Both the position numbers and the translations under genes were made by a program. The notes under the pieces were generated by a model. It did no database searches. It was not told the origin of the DNA and saw only the letters and a list, made by a program, of their open reading frames with translations. DNA of 64,000 bases from Polytrichum commune (taxonomy: Eukaryota; Streptophyta; Polytrichopsida; Polytrichales; Polytrichaceae): NCBI GenBank assembly GCA_950295325.1, contig OX485807.1, forward strand, positions 4,898,501 to 4,962,500. The letters run 5' to 3'. Below, one piece after another: positions 46,790 to 57,392 of the stretch; the first letter of the stretch is position 1; every line of letters starts with the position of its first letter.

Positions 46790-47762
46790 TGTCGCAACCC
46801 TTGCTAGGTCCCTTAACAATCTTGCCAATTTTCGTTTCTAGCAAAGGTTACGAGCGCTAACCATTCGCATTCCGCCATGCTAATGGTTAGCTCCTCTTAC
46901 CCCGGACCAATAGTTCATAGGAGGGAACCAACCCTCCTACTTTGCTTTCGGGACTCACCCCTTAATTGGTAACCCATTTCCCCAATGTGGACTTCCATCC
47001 ATGGAAGTCCAATCCTATGTTGATCATCGCGTTGCCGGAGCAACACTACAACAACCCGAACCATACTAGGCAACTATGGCCCCACAATGGGCCAATGCCC
47101 ATGGAGGCCGTGCCGTTCGGCCTCGGGTGGGTGAGGCCACACCACCTCACCCATATAAGCCTCTAGGACTCTACACGGAGCCCCTACCCCACCGCCAACC
47201 AACCTCTTGTCTCTCTACCAAGAGTTGGGGCCAAGTGGACATTTTCCCTTAGCTGCTGGGCCTAGAACCCCCCCAGCAGCTTCAGACCATCATAACTTCC
47301 TTGTATGATGTCTGATCATAACAACCAACCACTCCATCCTCATCTACGCTTCACGTAGATGCCGATGGACTCCTCACTTGCCCCATTCGGGCAAGTCTTG
47401 AGGAAGTTATGCGTGTTTGAACCTTGGCAGTCCCGGGAATCACTCCCAGGCACTGCTGTACCAGGGCGCTGTCCCGGGACAGCGCCCCACTCAAATGGCC
47501 ATAACTCCTAGCTCACACCTCCGATTGAGGTGTTCTTGAGCTTTCTAGAATCACCACGCCATGAACTACGCATAGCTCATGGCCTTACCCTTGTGCCTCC
47601 TAGTCTTCGTGGGTGGGAGGCGTTCCCAACGCCCGGGGCCCTCACCCACACTAGGATCACTTGGGCCCTCTCACCAACGGCGCCACAAGTCCCGGGTGTC
47701 ACTCCGGGGTCCCCCTTGTGCCCATGGTGTTTCGGGCACTCCTCATGGAGAGGTGCGCGACA
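46790..47762 (-). repeat. LTR (5' LTR of the minus-strand element)
   Basis: 973 bp, same length and, as far as compared, the same sequence as 40715-41687. Followed by the CACAG duplication and then by the resumed DUF7869 coding frame. Confidence 0.95.
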
Positions 47763-47767
47763 CACAG

Positions 47768-48193
47768 GGACAAAATGGAAGAACATACTCGTGGATGTTA
47801 ATGAAGTTGGTGAAAATGTTGGATGTGGGCCGATTTCGTTGTCAAAATTGAGTGTGATCAAGAATCAACAGTTCGCTGAATACATTACGAAGAGACCCGG
47901 GGATAAGTTTGCTAGGTGTTCTACTTGTGAAAAATATAAAGGCCTTCGAGACGCACATCCAATAGGGACCGAGTCGCACACCAGACATCAACAGAAATAC
48001 ATTGAGCATGTCAACAACCAGGAGGCACACCGTCAAGACTACTACAAGAATCGCGCCTTATCGATAATGAGGCCGAACGAGGTGTTGACAATCATTCATG
48101 ACAAAATGGACCATGCGAAGACCGCTTGCCCTTGTTATGCGTGGAAAATAAAGGCCACAGATGGATATTTCAAGTTGCCAATATCTGTCACAG
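47768..48193 (+). CDS. DUF7869-type protein, rest of exon 1 after the LTR insertion
   Basis: Resumes in phase at GGACAAAATGG and is open to the donor ACAG/GTTCGT at 48194 (phase 1). It encodes FARCSTCEKYKGLRDAH, a C-x2-C zinc-like motif followed by a basic, helical stretch with HQQKYIEHVNNQEAHRQDYY, the usual segment ahead of the DUF7869 core. Confidence 0.8.
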
Positions 48194-48240
48194 GTTCGTT
48201 GGTTTTCATTTTTTTGGCGTGCCCACATACTCATTTTTAA

Positions 48241-48266
48241 GAGTTACGGATGCGCATCCGTAACTC
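48241..48266. repeat. 26-bp perfect palindrome in the DUF7869 intron
   Basis: GAGTTACGGATGC and its reverse complement, a variant of the element's palindrome, lies within the 168-bp intron 48194-48361 and is its most conspicuous feature. Confidence 0.9.
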
Positions 48267-48361
48267 GTCTGTGCATGGTTGTTCCTTACTTGCGGCAATA
48301 TCATATTTCCTTCATATATATGATATTGGAATGTACTTCTCATTTGTATGTCTTAATTCAG

Positions 48362-49890
48362 GTATGATTGCACATGGCCATGTGGACGTCAAGTATGCAC
48401 ATTATGGCTTGGATTTCTATCCAGGCGACGCAAATCATACCGTAGGGTCTTTTGCAAAACTTCTACGAGATCTTGAGAGTCCGCCAACATCATCCTCGCG
48501 TGCTCTTTTTGTTGGATGTGGAACAACTCCGATTTATGAGGCTGTGCTAGAGGGGAAGGAAGTTTGTCTATCTTCACTTCAAGAACCGCCTGAACAACCC
48601 GTTCTTGCTAAACCTTTGCCTCGAACTCTACACGTGCAACTTGACAATTGTGCCAAAGATAACAAATGTCGATACGTGTTTTGTTTCTGGTCATTGCTGG
48701 TAGCCAAGGGCATTTTCAAAGAAGTGTTTGTGTCTTTTTTGATGGTTGGCCACACGCACGATGACATCGACGCTTCATTTGGACGTTGGAGTATGAAGTT
48801 GCACGAGGAGGATTTTCCGACAATTCCTCTTCTCATGAAATCATATATGGATTTGGACAATGTGCCAGTCATTCCACATTTGATTGAAGAAGTGCCCGAT
48901 TTCAAACGGTTTATAAAACCATTCATTCTTAAGGGGTCTGACCGACTAGTGGGCCACACCAAGGCTCAACAATTCCGATTTTATATGCGTGACGATGGTC
49001 TGCCCGCCATGCAATTCAAAGTTTTGTGCACTTCCCCGAATTGGGGTCCGGAGGAAGGGATACTCATTTGGCGCAAAAACGAAGATGGCAAATGTGTGCT
49101 ACCTGATGGTGAGCCGAAGCCTTGCACACCCAACCCCATGAGGAATGGGCCAGAAATCATCAAAGGTATATCTGGATTCATTGAGTATTGGAAAGAATTG
49201 TGCGAGGAAGACATCACAAGACGTGTTAGGGATACCCACGAACCATTGATTGCGTATTGGGATCGCATTCGCACGGCATTGATAGCACCCGATGTTGATA
49301 CACATTCATGTTTGACACAAGGGTTTTGGCCACAAAGTCGAGTGACAGTCGTGGAATATGAGGCCATGTTGTTCAACAATGGGAACGTTCGTGAAGAGTT
49401 CGCTGTGGACGATCATTATGTTGGCCCTGCTCGCAATCGACCGGAGCCGTCGTTTCGTGTTGGGGTTGATTGCCACGAAGGTTATTTGCTGCTCATACGT
49501 GCTGGGGATGAGGAGCATCCCAAGCCAATTTGGTTGGTGAAAGCATTGTCATCACCAAACTTTGTTTCAACTAGTCCAAATTTTCGCCAAATTGAGGTGG
49601 AATATTGCCGTCCAAGCACCAAAGATCAAAATGTGCTCCGGACATATTTAGGGTGGGACACCAAAAAAGGTTTCAAATGGACAATGGACTCATCATACGA
49701 ACCGGTTTGGATAAACACAGATACCATACTTTGTGCTTGGAAACCACGCAAAGGTTCGAAATCAGAGACAATGACCATCCCGCAAAAATATATAGATTTT
49801 GCCAAAGACAATTTGGCACGTATCGCAGCTGCGGAAAACGATCTTGAAAATGGAAATGAAGTTGAAGATGAAGATGAAGAGAGGGAATGA
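48362..49890 (+). CDS. DUF7869-type protein, exon 2 with the core domain
   Basis: Acceptor TTAATTCAG at 48361; the phase fits. The core carries KYAHYGLDFYPG, then TLHVQLDNCAKDNKCRYVF (about residue 553) and VSFLMVGHTHDDIDASFGRW (about residue 595-612), the hallmarks of DUF7869. Acidic residues at the ends of predicted strands (LDF, QLDN, DID) could be a DDE/D-like triad of an RNase H fold, which is why I propose a transposase role; this is inference. The C-terminus is strongly acidic (EVEDEDEERE). The exon is intact, which together with the fresh LTR insertion suggests the host element was functional until recently. Confidence 0.85.
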
Positions 49891-50508
49891 TATTGACGTA
49901 CGTCGGGACCAAAGTTAGTTGAAATGTGTATTTGTTTGTCATTAATATATGACATTGGGGTTGAATATTATATTAGACACATTTTATAGATTACAACTAG
50001 TATAATATCATTGCATGACTGTATTGATTTACGGATGTGGAATCACCCTTCCCATGCGCTATCAAATGTTTTCTAGTATATGTTTATATTTACGGATGTG
50101 GAATCCAAACTATTTAATATTGCATATTATGTTAATTTGTAAATTCCAATTAACATTGTCAATTTATTTTAAGTATTGTTGCAGTTGGGATGTGCCATTC
50201 AATTCAACCACAATAGGCCAAGAGCTTTATGTTTCGGATGCGATTCCAAGAGTCAATACATATAAAATTAGATGGCTATTTATGGATTCATTACTTTTGT
50301 TCAACACAATCCCAAAAAAACAAATAATCGTGTAATTGTGTGATTTGATTCTCATCCCCATACTTACTATATTTAGTAATATATATAGTTCCATCACATA
50401 TGGATTTCTAAAACATTATGATGTAATTGTTCCCGATGTTCCCGATGTTCCCTACGTTCACAATATTCGCATCCGAAACTATGGGTCCAATTTATTTTGA
50501 GACTTTCC
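49891..50508. other. Right subterminal region of the large element
   Basis: Contains two direct half-palindromes TTTACGGATGTGGAATC at 50028 and 50089 and CCCGATGTTCCC repeats near 50435. No gene is recognised. Confidence 0.55.
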
Positions 50509-50536
50509 AAAGTCTCCAAATAACGAATATAGTGTT
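50509..50536 (-). repeat. Right terminal inverted repeat
   Basis: Perfect inverted copy of 26772-26799, ending CGAATATAGTGTT and followed by TGTT at 50537-50540. Confidence 0.9.
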
Positions 50537-50540
50537 TGTT

Positions 50541-51623
50541 GTTTAAAAGCTATTAAAATGAACTATGTGATTTAAAAAATTAATAACATTAGTAAAAGAT
50601 GTCTAAAAATATACGGAAAACTTGCTATAGCAGGGGGGGATTGGCTCTAAGTACCTAACTTCCACCATTCTTCACACCGGCCACCTTAGGGTGGAATGGC
50701 CAAGTGATGGAAAAAATTATGGTGTCAAACCACCCTTTTGAGGAATAATACTTGAATGCATGATTTTTGTCACCCTCTAAGCCAACTCTCAAACACTATA
50801 ATCAAAGCTAAAGTTAGAGCTTTAGCAACCAACAACTAACCACTAACTGTTATCTATACCTCATGCCTCAAATGACGAAAAACTCACAAACATCCATAAT
50901 ACAACCAATAAAACTTGGAAACGGACAAACGGCCACGAGTCCACACAGTTTTTCTCCAACATGGTTTACAAACCATATTAATCAACATTAATTTTGCTAG
51001 CATTCATACAAGAAGAGAAAGAAAACGTCTACAAGGAGCGTTGCCACTTACATGGAGAGAGAGAGAGAGAGAGAGTAAAAATATATGAAAATAAGTTGTG
51101 GCTAACTCTCGCGAACCACCCCTTTCCAACCACAAGGTTTGCTCGCCAAGCTTAAATCTAACGGTCATCACCTACAACCGATTCCACATTACCTATCATT
51201 TTTCTACATTCCTAAATCCTAAGGTCTTCATTTTCCGTCACCTTGATTGAATGGCCTTTGTCTTCATCCATGCAACGCCTTCATCTGCACCATCTTCATC
51301 GGCAATATTATTGAATATACTTTTACTTTGATCTTTGACACGCCGTGCCAAGTCTTCATGAATTATTTAATCATCTAACAATGCTAACTAATTAATCATA
51401 ATATAACTCCTAACAATTACTTTCTTTTCTTAACTAGGAAGTAAGCCTTAATTTAAACCGCAAGCGATTTAAGTGGCTAACATGTGTCAGCTGTGTGCGG
51501 GATACTCTAGAAGTATAACGAACCAAGAATCTTGCAGTTGTGTTGGCCCAAATAGCATTCCATTCAGTTGCACGGTGATAATTTGGGTAGTAGGCATTAG
51601 ACCTAGTTATCCTGGTATTTTGT
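50541..51623. other. No gene recognised; GA microsatellite
   Basis: A GA run lies at 51054-51075. Otherwise AT-rich non-coding sequence. Confidence 0.45.
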
Positions 51624-52043
51624 AATTAATTAGTTTATGTTACTAATTAACACCATAGTGGGCTTTTGGTATAAAAATACACCATTAGTACGGTGATGAG
51701 AGTGAGGGGGACATGGTTTAACCCTAGAAGAAGTAAAATCCAGGAGTATTATGTGTAAGATAGTTACACCTTATAGGTTTTATAATGTCCGCAATTAGTA
51801 CGGGTTGGGAAGTATATGCCATCCAAAGTGGGCAATTAATTAGTTTATGGTATTAACTAATACCGTAGTGGACTTTTCATGTAAAAGTATACCCTTAGTG
51901 CGGTGATGAGAGTAAGGAGGACATGGTTTGGCACTAGAAGAAGTAAAACACGGGAGTGACATGTGTAAGATAGATTATACCTTGTAGGTTTTACAACTTC
52001 TGCTATTAATGCGGTTTGGGAAGTAAGTGCCATCCAAAGTGGC
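51624..52043 (+). repeat. 210-bp tandem duplication
   Basis: AATTAATTAGTTTATG starts at 51624 and again at 51834. Both copies share GCGGTGATGAGAGT/ACGGTGATGAGAGT, GACATGGTTT, AGAAGAAGTAAAA, TGTGTAAGATAG and CCATCCAAAGTGG. They differ at many positions, so it is not recent. Confidence 0.85.
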
Positions 52044-52814
52044 CAATTGAACGAAGTTTTTGGGGTATGTTTCCATCACCCAATATGGCCCTAGCCAAAG
52101 GACATAAAAAAGGACATCATCCTCTCTCATCCCCCTCCATTTAACTGAGCTATTGTCGCCCTCTTGTTATTTGAAGTTGAAAAAAATATCCATCATTTAG
52201 GTAAATTACAATTAGAAATCTCACCCACCCACGCAATAGCTCATGAACAAAGAGGTTCTTCATTCATACTTGTTTCCAAATAAAATTGACATTTTTATTT
52301 ATCTATCCATCATAATTGTATTTATTGTTTGGGTAAACTCAGTGTCACCCCAAAATCCCACTTGTAGGATCTAGACTCTTTCATACATCTTGGGAGTGGT
52401 TAAACATCCTCTAATAAACTTCTAGGGGGCGAGACCCATGTGACAAATCCAAACTTGGGGATGTTAGCCAGCCTAAGCAATTTGCCTATATTTGCTTAAG
52501 ACTTGTGTTTATAGTAGTGCGAATCAAATTCATTTGATTTTCTCTTCGCAATGCTCGTTTATCCATTTCACTGGACATTATTCACGAAAGATGCACCTTG
52601 GATTCATACCCATTCAAATGTCCTCCTCCATATAATGCATGTCCTTTCTTCCCTAAAATAACTCATTGTGCTGAAATCCATGCAGGGGCATGAATTCAAA
52701 GAAACTTGAATTCACATCAAAAATTCAAAACATCGACACGTGATAATATGAGGTTGGTTGAACACCCCCTAACACAATTACTTAAGGGGCATGTGTGGGA
52801 AAAGCTATTTTGCG
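52044..52814. other. No gene recognised
   Basis: Non-coding, no repeat seen. Confidence 0.4.
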
Positions 52815-52856
52815 AGCGGTGAGCGGTGAGCAGTGAGCAGTGAGCGGTGAGCGGTA
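52815..52856 (+). repeat. Heptamer minisatellite (GAGCGGT)6
   Basis: Six units, of which the third and fourth read GAGCAGT. Confidence 0.95.
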
Positions 52857-52997
52857 AGTTTTGTAGAATATTGAAATTTTGTGTGGTGAAACATGCCCTA
52901 TGACCGCGGTGTAAAGCTAAATATTGAAATATTTATTGACAAAAATAACCTATAACCGTGGTTGAGGAACCTATACTATATTTGCTTGCACATTCTC

Positions 52998-53500
52998 TTA
53001 TAAGGTTTGTAGGTTGGGAATGGGTCTCGGATGGTTACAGGTTGTCATTTGAGGTGGACTAAGTCCCACTTGGAGAAGGCCTGGGATCCGAGGCCTCGTG
53101 GCTGTGGTATCATTTCAGATTGGGTATAAGGTTTAATTTGTAGGTTGGGAATGGGTCTCGGATGGTTACAACTTGTCATTTGAGGTGGACTAAGTCCCAC
53201 TTGGAGGAGGCCTGGGATCCGAGGCCTCGTGGCTGCGGTATCATTTCAGATTGGGTATAAGGTTTGTAGGTTGGGAATGGGTCTCGGATGGTTACAGGTT
53301 GTTATTTGAGGTGGATGAAGTCCCACTGGGAGAAGGCCTCGAACCCGAGGCCTCATGGCTTGAGCCCCTACATTCTGATTGCGTTTAAAGGGTGTGGTTT
53401 CTGGGTGGGTCTCGTCATTTCAAGTGGATGGGCTACTTTGCAGGAGGCCTCGGATCCGAGGTTTGTTGGCCTTGGGGTTTGCTGTCTGATTTGAGGTGAA
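52998..53500 (+). repeat. About 126-131-bp tandem repeat, three clear and one or two worn units
   Basis: AGGTTGGGAATGGGTCTCGG begins at 53011, 53142 and 53268. Each unit goes on with TTTGAGGTGGAC/TGA, AAGTCCCAC, GGCCTGGGATCCGAGGCCTC and ATCATTTCAGATTGGG. The third unit and those after 53390 are increasingly diverged. Confidence 0.85.
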
Positions 53501-54182
53501 GTTTATGGTTTCAGGTTGAATGTAGGCATGCCATGTTTGGGTTTCATGTTTAGCTACATTCAACCTGACTCCATAAATTTGAAATCGAATCATTGGTTTC
53601 AATTTGGGTCTCGACATGTCCAATGGCTTAGATTTCATGTTCGGTCTCGGCATGGCCACTTTGGACAAGGCCTAGGGGTTTTATGTTTAGAATTTAGTGT
53701 CGTTGGTGTACACTTTAGTGAACTTGTAGACCATTGTGTAATATAGGTGTGCACCTCATATCATTGTTGAACATACTCATGCAGAGATATTAGTAAAGAC
53801 ACTTGAATGCCACGTTTCATGAGGTGACAGTAATGGTTTAGGGTCATTTATTCAAACCAGCATTCGCCTAAAATCGCAAGCAATCATTGAAAAAGTGTAT
53901 GAAAACCATAATAGAAGAATAGTGGAAACCCTTAAAGAAACATGAGAATGGTATGAACTAATACGCCGATTATGGAAGTAAGTGATGAACAATAAAATTA
54001 TTCGTTAACTCAAACGTTAACAAGAAACCAAGTGGTGTTCGAAAATATTTTAAACAATATCCCATAAACTCCGAAAGTAATACACATACAATGAATTCCA
54101 TGCGGAATGAGTGCATAAAATGAAAAACCAACGGAAGAAAAAACGGTATATTAGATAGTACACAGACATACACATGAAGCTA
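53501..54182. other. No gene recognised
   Basis: Eroded extension of the preceding tandem repeat up to about 53700, then AT-rich sequence. Confidence 0.4.
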
Positions 54183-55813
54183 TTACATCAAATCCGAATC
54201 ACTATGATCACCTGATGATGAAGACATTCTAGAATCACTAATATTTGAATCAGAGGAGGCATGACCATCAGATTCTAAAGCTTCTATATCCAAAACTCTA
54301 AAACTCTTCCCGGACGATATTTAGATGTAAAAGTCTGATAAAAACCTCCAGCTAGTTGATTAGCAATATCATTTGCATATGTAAGAAGTTGCCAAGACTT
54401 TGGAGGGCTGGGATTGAATTTAGGGTCACAAAAAAAAGGCCGGTGAATAGGATAGCTCAATTTATCGCATCTGCAAATGCCAATGGTACCATGTTCATAA
54501 CTCAACTTTAGAAGAAATGACAGCAAAAAACATAACACTAGTAAGAGAATTTTTATGGACCATACTCACTTAGTAAAGCGAGATCTTTTCACAATCCTCT
54601 CAACGGGGATATCTTCACCCTCATGATCCTCTAAACTAGTGGCACGGTCTTCAATAGTGACTGCAGAGGCTGCTCTAGAGATAAATCAATGGAGCAAGTA
54701 AGGCCTCAAAAATATCAACATCAGCCTCTAATGCCGCAATGTGACGGTGCACATTGCGGCATGCATGAATGGAAGATCCTACAAATAAAGAAGTTGGAAA
54801 AACTTAGTGGAAAAACCACAATAAATTTTCAGAGCAAAAAAATATTAACCATTAACCAACTGAAATGGAAGATTACAAAGACATACCGGTCGATGCCGTG
54901 CAATCTAGAATAATATCCCATGGGGAGCTACATGCTTCAATTAGCATTTGCATTAGAAACACGGACTTTTCACGAGGCCCTCGCCATGGTGTGGATTCAT
55001 TAGTTAGCTAGTCCTCACGAGAGACCAAGTTCTGGAGAATATCATCCCGTGCAACATCCACCCCATAAGGATCCAATTCAGGGACATGGCGAAATGAAAA
55101 CTTCGATGCAGGTGACCCCGGCACGCTCCTGACCGCCAATGAAATAACGAACCTCATGGTCTACAATGTACCCGACATAAAAATCAATATTACTTTACAA
55201 AGTAAACAACACAACTAACTTAAGGATGAAATTGAAACTGAATGCGGTGATGAGAAAGAAGGTTGAAGCTTTATCTTACAGTTGATGCTGGATTTATTGG
55301 GGATGTAAGATGAAGGCGGTTCATTTCCCACCACTCTTTCCGAATTGCAAAACCATACGATTTGCAATATCCAAGAATATTGGACTTCGTACTCATGCGA
55401 AAAGGGTGAAACAAAATAATTGCCCCATCGTCGTGCAAATGTTCGTCGGCAAAGTCAATTAGTGGTTGTAACGACTCTTTCGATTCTTGATTCCAAGCGG
55501 GAATGGACGATGGTGGGTTTGATATGCCAGGAACAGGAAGACTTTCCGGTATATCTGCAAGAATCAAGTCCAAACAGGGATGGTCCTCTGGAGAACCCTT
55601 GTAGTGCCGGGTTTTGTCTTTTGAGTGATGCACAATCACAGGAGATTGTCACAATTTGTACATGACAAATGACTTCAATAAAACTAGGTTAAGGGTGAAT
55701 AGAACAAGCATTCAACTAGTTCCATTCAACGAGGAGTTTAAATCATTTTGAAGTTTACCTACCTCTACAACAACCACAAGACATGAATCTCCCTGATCAT
55801 GTGTGACTTCAAA
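54183..55813 (-). pseudogene. Permuted amino-methyltransferase-like gene, five exons, broken
   Basis: Minus-strand exons with fitting splice sites: about 55813-55763 (donor GAG/GTAGGT), about 55650-55280 (donor ACT/GTAAGA), 55160-54897 (donor ACCG/GTATGT), 54778-54570 (donor CTAA/GTGAGT) and 54470-54183. Exon 2 holds CLDLILADIPE, where motif IV (DPPY) is expected, and DDGAIILFHP. Exons 3-4 hold STPWRGPREKS...LIEACSSPWD, IILDCTASTGSS (motif I) and RHIAALEADVDIFEAL. Motif IV before I marks the beta class of DNA N6/N4 amino-methyltransferases. The tail is acidic and serine-rich. Breaks: an in-frame TAG where CAG would fit (exon 3), a frame change late in exon 4, and an 8-bp tandem duplication (54292-54307) shifting exon 5. 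Confidence 0.65.
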
Positions 55814-55913
55814 AAAAAATTGTTAGCAGTGACTGTCGGACAATAACAAATTTGAGGACCCTTATCAACAGGATTAAAAGAATCCTCGCTTTATACATTG
55901 CCTAGTACTAGAA

Positions 55914-57052
55914 ACACACTCAAATGAAAAAAAAACCCCAACCCCACCCACTAATCTACCACCAGTTCCCCCTCAAAATCACACTTACAAAACATTCAAC
56001 CCATATACATGAGCATCCTCACCCCATCCCATATGGTCTCTCGGTACCGAGACACCCTCAAATGAGAAAAAAAAAACCCCAACCCACCCACTAATCTACC
56101 AACAATTCCCCTTTAAAATGATACTTAGCAAAAATCAACTCATATACATGAGCATCCTCACCCCCTCTCCTATGGTGTCTCGGTATCGAGACACCCTCAA
56201 ATGAGAAAAAAAAAAACCCCAACCCACCCACTAATGCACCACCAATTCCTCTTCCAAATGAGAGTTAGCAAAAATCAAGCCATTCTACATGAGCATCATC
56301 ACCCCCTCTCCTATGGTGTCTCGGTACCGAGACACCCTCAAATGAGAAAAAAAAAACCCCAACCCACCCACTAATCTACCACCAATTCCCCCTCAAAATG
56401 AGACTTAGCAAAAATCAACCCATATACATGAGCATCCTCACCCCCTCTCAAATGGTGTCTCGGTACCGAGACACCCTCAAATGAGGAAAAAAAACCCCAA
56501 CCCACCCACTAATGTACCATCAATTCCCCCTCAAAATGAGACTTAGCAAAAACCATCCCATATACATGAGCATCCTCACCCCCTCTCAAATGGTGTCTCG
56601 GTACCGAGACACCCTCAAATGAGAAAAAAAAAACCCCAACCCACCCACTAATGTACCATCAATTCCCTTTCAAAATGAGACTTAGCAAAAATCAACCCAT
56701 CTACATGAGCATCCTCACCCCCTCTCCTATGGTGTCTCGCTACCGAGACACCCTCAAATGAGAAAAAAAAAACCCAAACCCACCCACTAATGTACCATCA
56801 ATTCCCTTTCAAAATGAGACTTAGCAAAAATCAACCCATCTACATGAGCATCCTCACCCCCTCTCCTATGGTGTCTCGGTACTGAGACACCCTCAAATGA
56901 GAAAAAAAAAACCCCAACCCACCCACTAATGTACCATCAATTCCCCCTCAAAATGAGACTTAGCAAAAACCAACCCATATACATGAGCATCCTCACCCCC
57001 TCTCAAATGGTGTCTCGGTACCGAGACACCCTCAAATGAGAAAAAAAAAACC
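55914..57052 (-). repeat. Satellite array, left (inverted) arm, about 8 monomers
   Basis: Monomers of about 140 bp, reverse complement of those to the right of 57392. Palindromic boxes lie at about 56040, 56176, 56315, 56455, 56597, 56737, 56876 and 57013. Most keep the symmetric core CGGTACCG. The outermost monomer at 55914 is truncated and diverged. Confidence 0.95.
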
Positions 57053-57392
57053 CCTAATATCTTCAGACCTTCATAACTTCCACTTAAAATGTCCAAATCT
57101 AACAAAATACCACTCTATTACTATGTAAATTCAACGTAGATGGCAATGCACACCTCACTTGCCCCATTCAAGCAAGTATTTAAAAAGTTATGCCCCTTCA
57201 AACCTTAGGAGTCTTGGGAGCCACTCCCGGGCCACTGCTAAGGTTTAAAGAGGCATAAGTTTCTGAGTACTTGCTTGAATGTGACAATTATGGTGTGCAT
57301 TGCCATCTCCGTTGAATTTAGATAATAATAGACTGGTGTTTTGTTAGATTTGGACATTCTAAGTGGAAGTTATGAAGGTCTGAAGATATTAG
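57053..57392. repeat. 340-bp palindromic spacer derived from LTR sequence
   Basis: TAATATCTTCAGACCTTCAT at 57053 is mirrored by its complement ending at 57392, with centre near 57222; the arms are roughly 90 percent alike by eye. Each arm resembles the retrotransposon LTR at about 41212-41390 in the same order: CTTCAGACC, CATAACTTCC, CGTAGATG, CTCACTTGCCCCATTC, GCAAGT, AAGTTATG, CACTCCC, GCACTGCT. Confidence 0.85.

Larger units (their letters stand above)
40715..47762 (-). mobile_element. Ty3/gypsy-type LTR retrotransposon, non-autonomous, inserted in the DUF7869 gene
   Basis: 7048 bp with two 973-bp LTRs, flanked by CACAG at 40710-40714 and 47763-47767. LTRs begin TGTCGC and end GCGACA. The coding order on the minus strand is gag-like, RT remnant, RNase H, integrase, that is, Ty3/gypsy. 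All frames are broken and the reverse-transcriptase palm is missing, so it cannot move alone. The two LTRs look identical where compared, so it moved recently, presumably with enzymes from a relative. Confidence 0.9.
26772..50536. mobile_element. Large TIR element carrying HAD, ParB/MTase-like and DUF7869 genes
   Basis: The outer ends are perfect 28-bp inverted repeats (26772-26799 and 50509-50536) starting AACACTATATTCG, flanked on both sides by TGTT (26768-26771 and 50537-50540), which fits a 4-bp target duplication. Between them are three multi-exon genes and about 25 copies of a CpG-rich 22-bp palindrome, neither of which occurs in the flanks. A 7.05-kb LTR element and a 1.66-kb TIR element are nested inside, so the original unit was about 15 kb. 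It matches no transposon superfamily I can name. The TIR holds CACTA two bases in, but CACTA-type 3-bp duplications do not fit the flanks. Confidence 0.8.

Noticed and set aside
26772-50536. Assignment of the large element to the CACTA (En/Spm) superfamily
   Set aside because: CACTA lies two bases inside the TIR, but the 3-bp flanks needed (TAA and TTT) do not match, while TGTT fits if the TIR starts at AACACTA. No CACTA transposase is seen.
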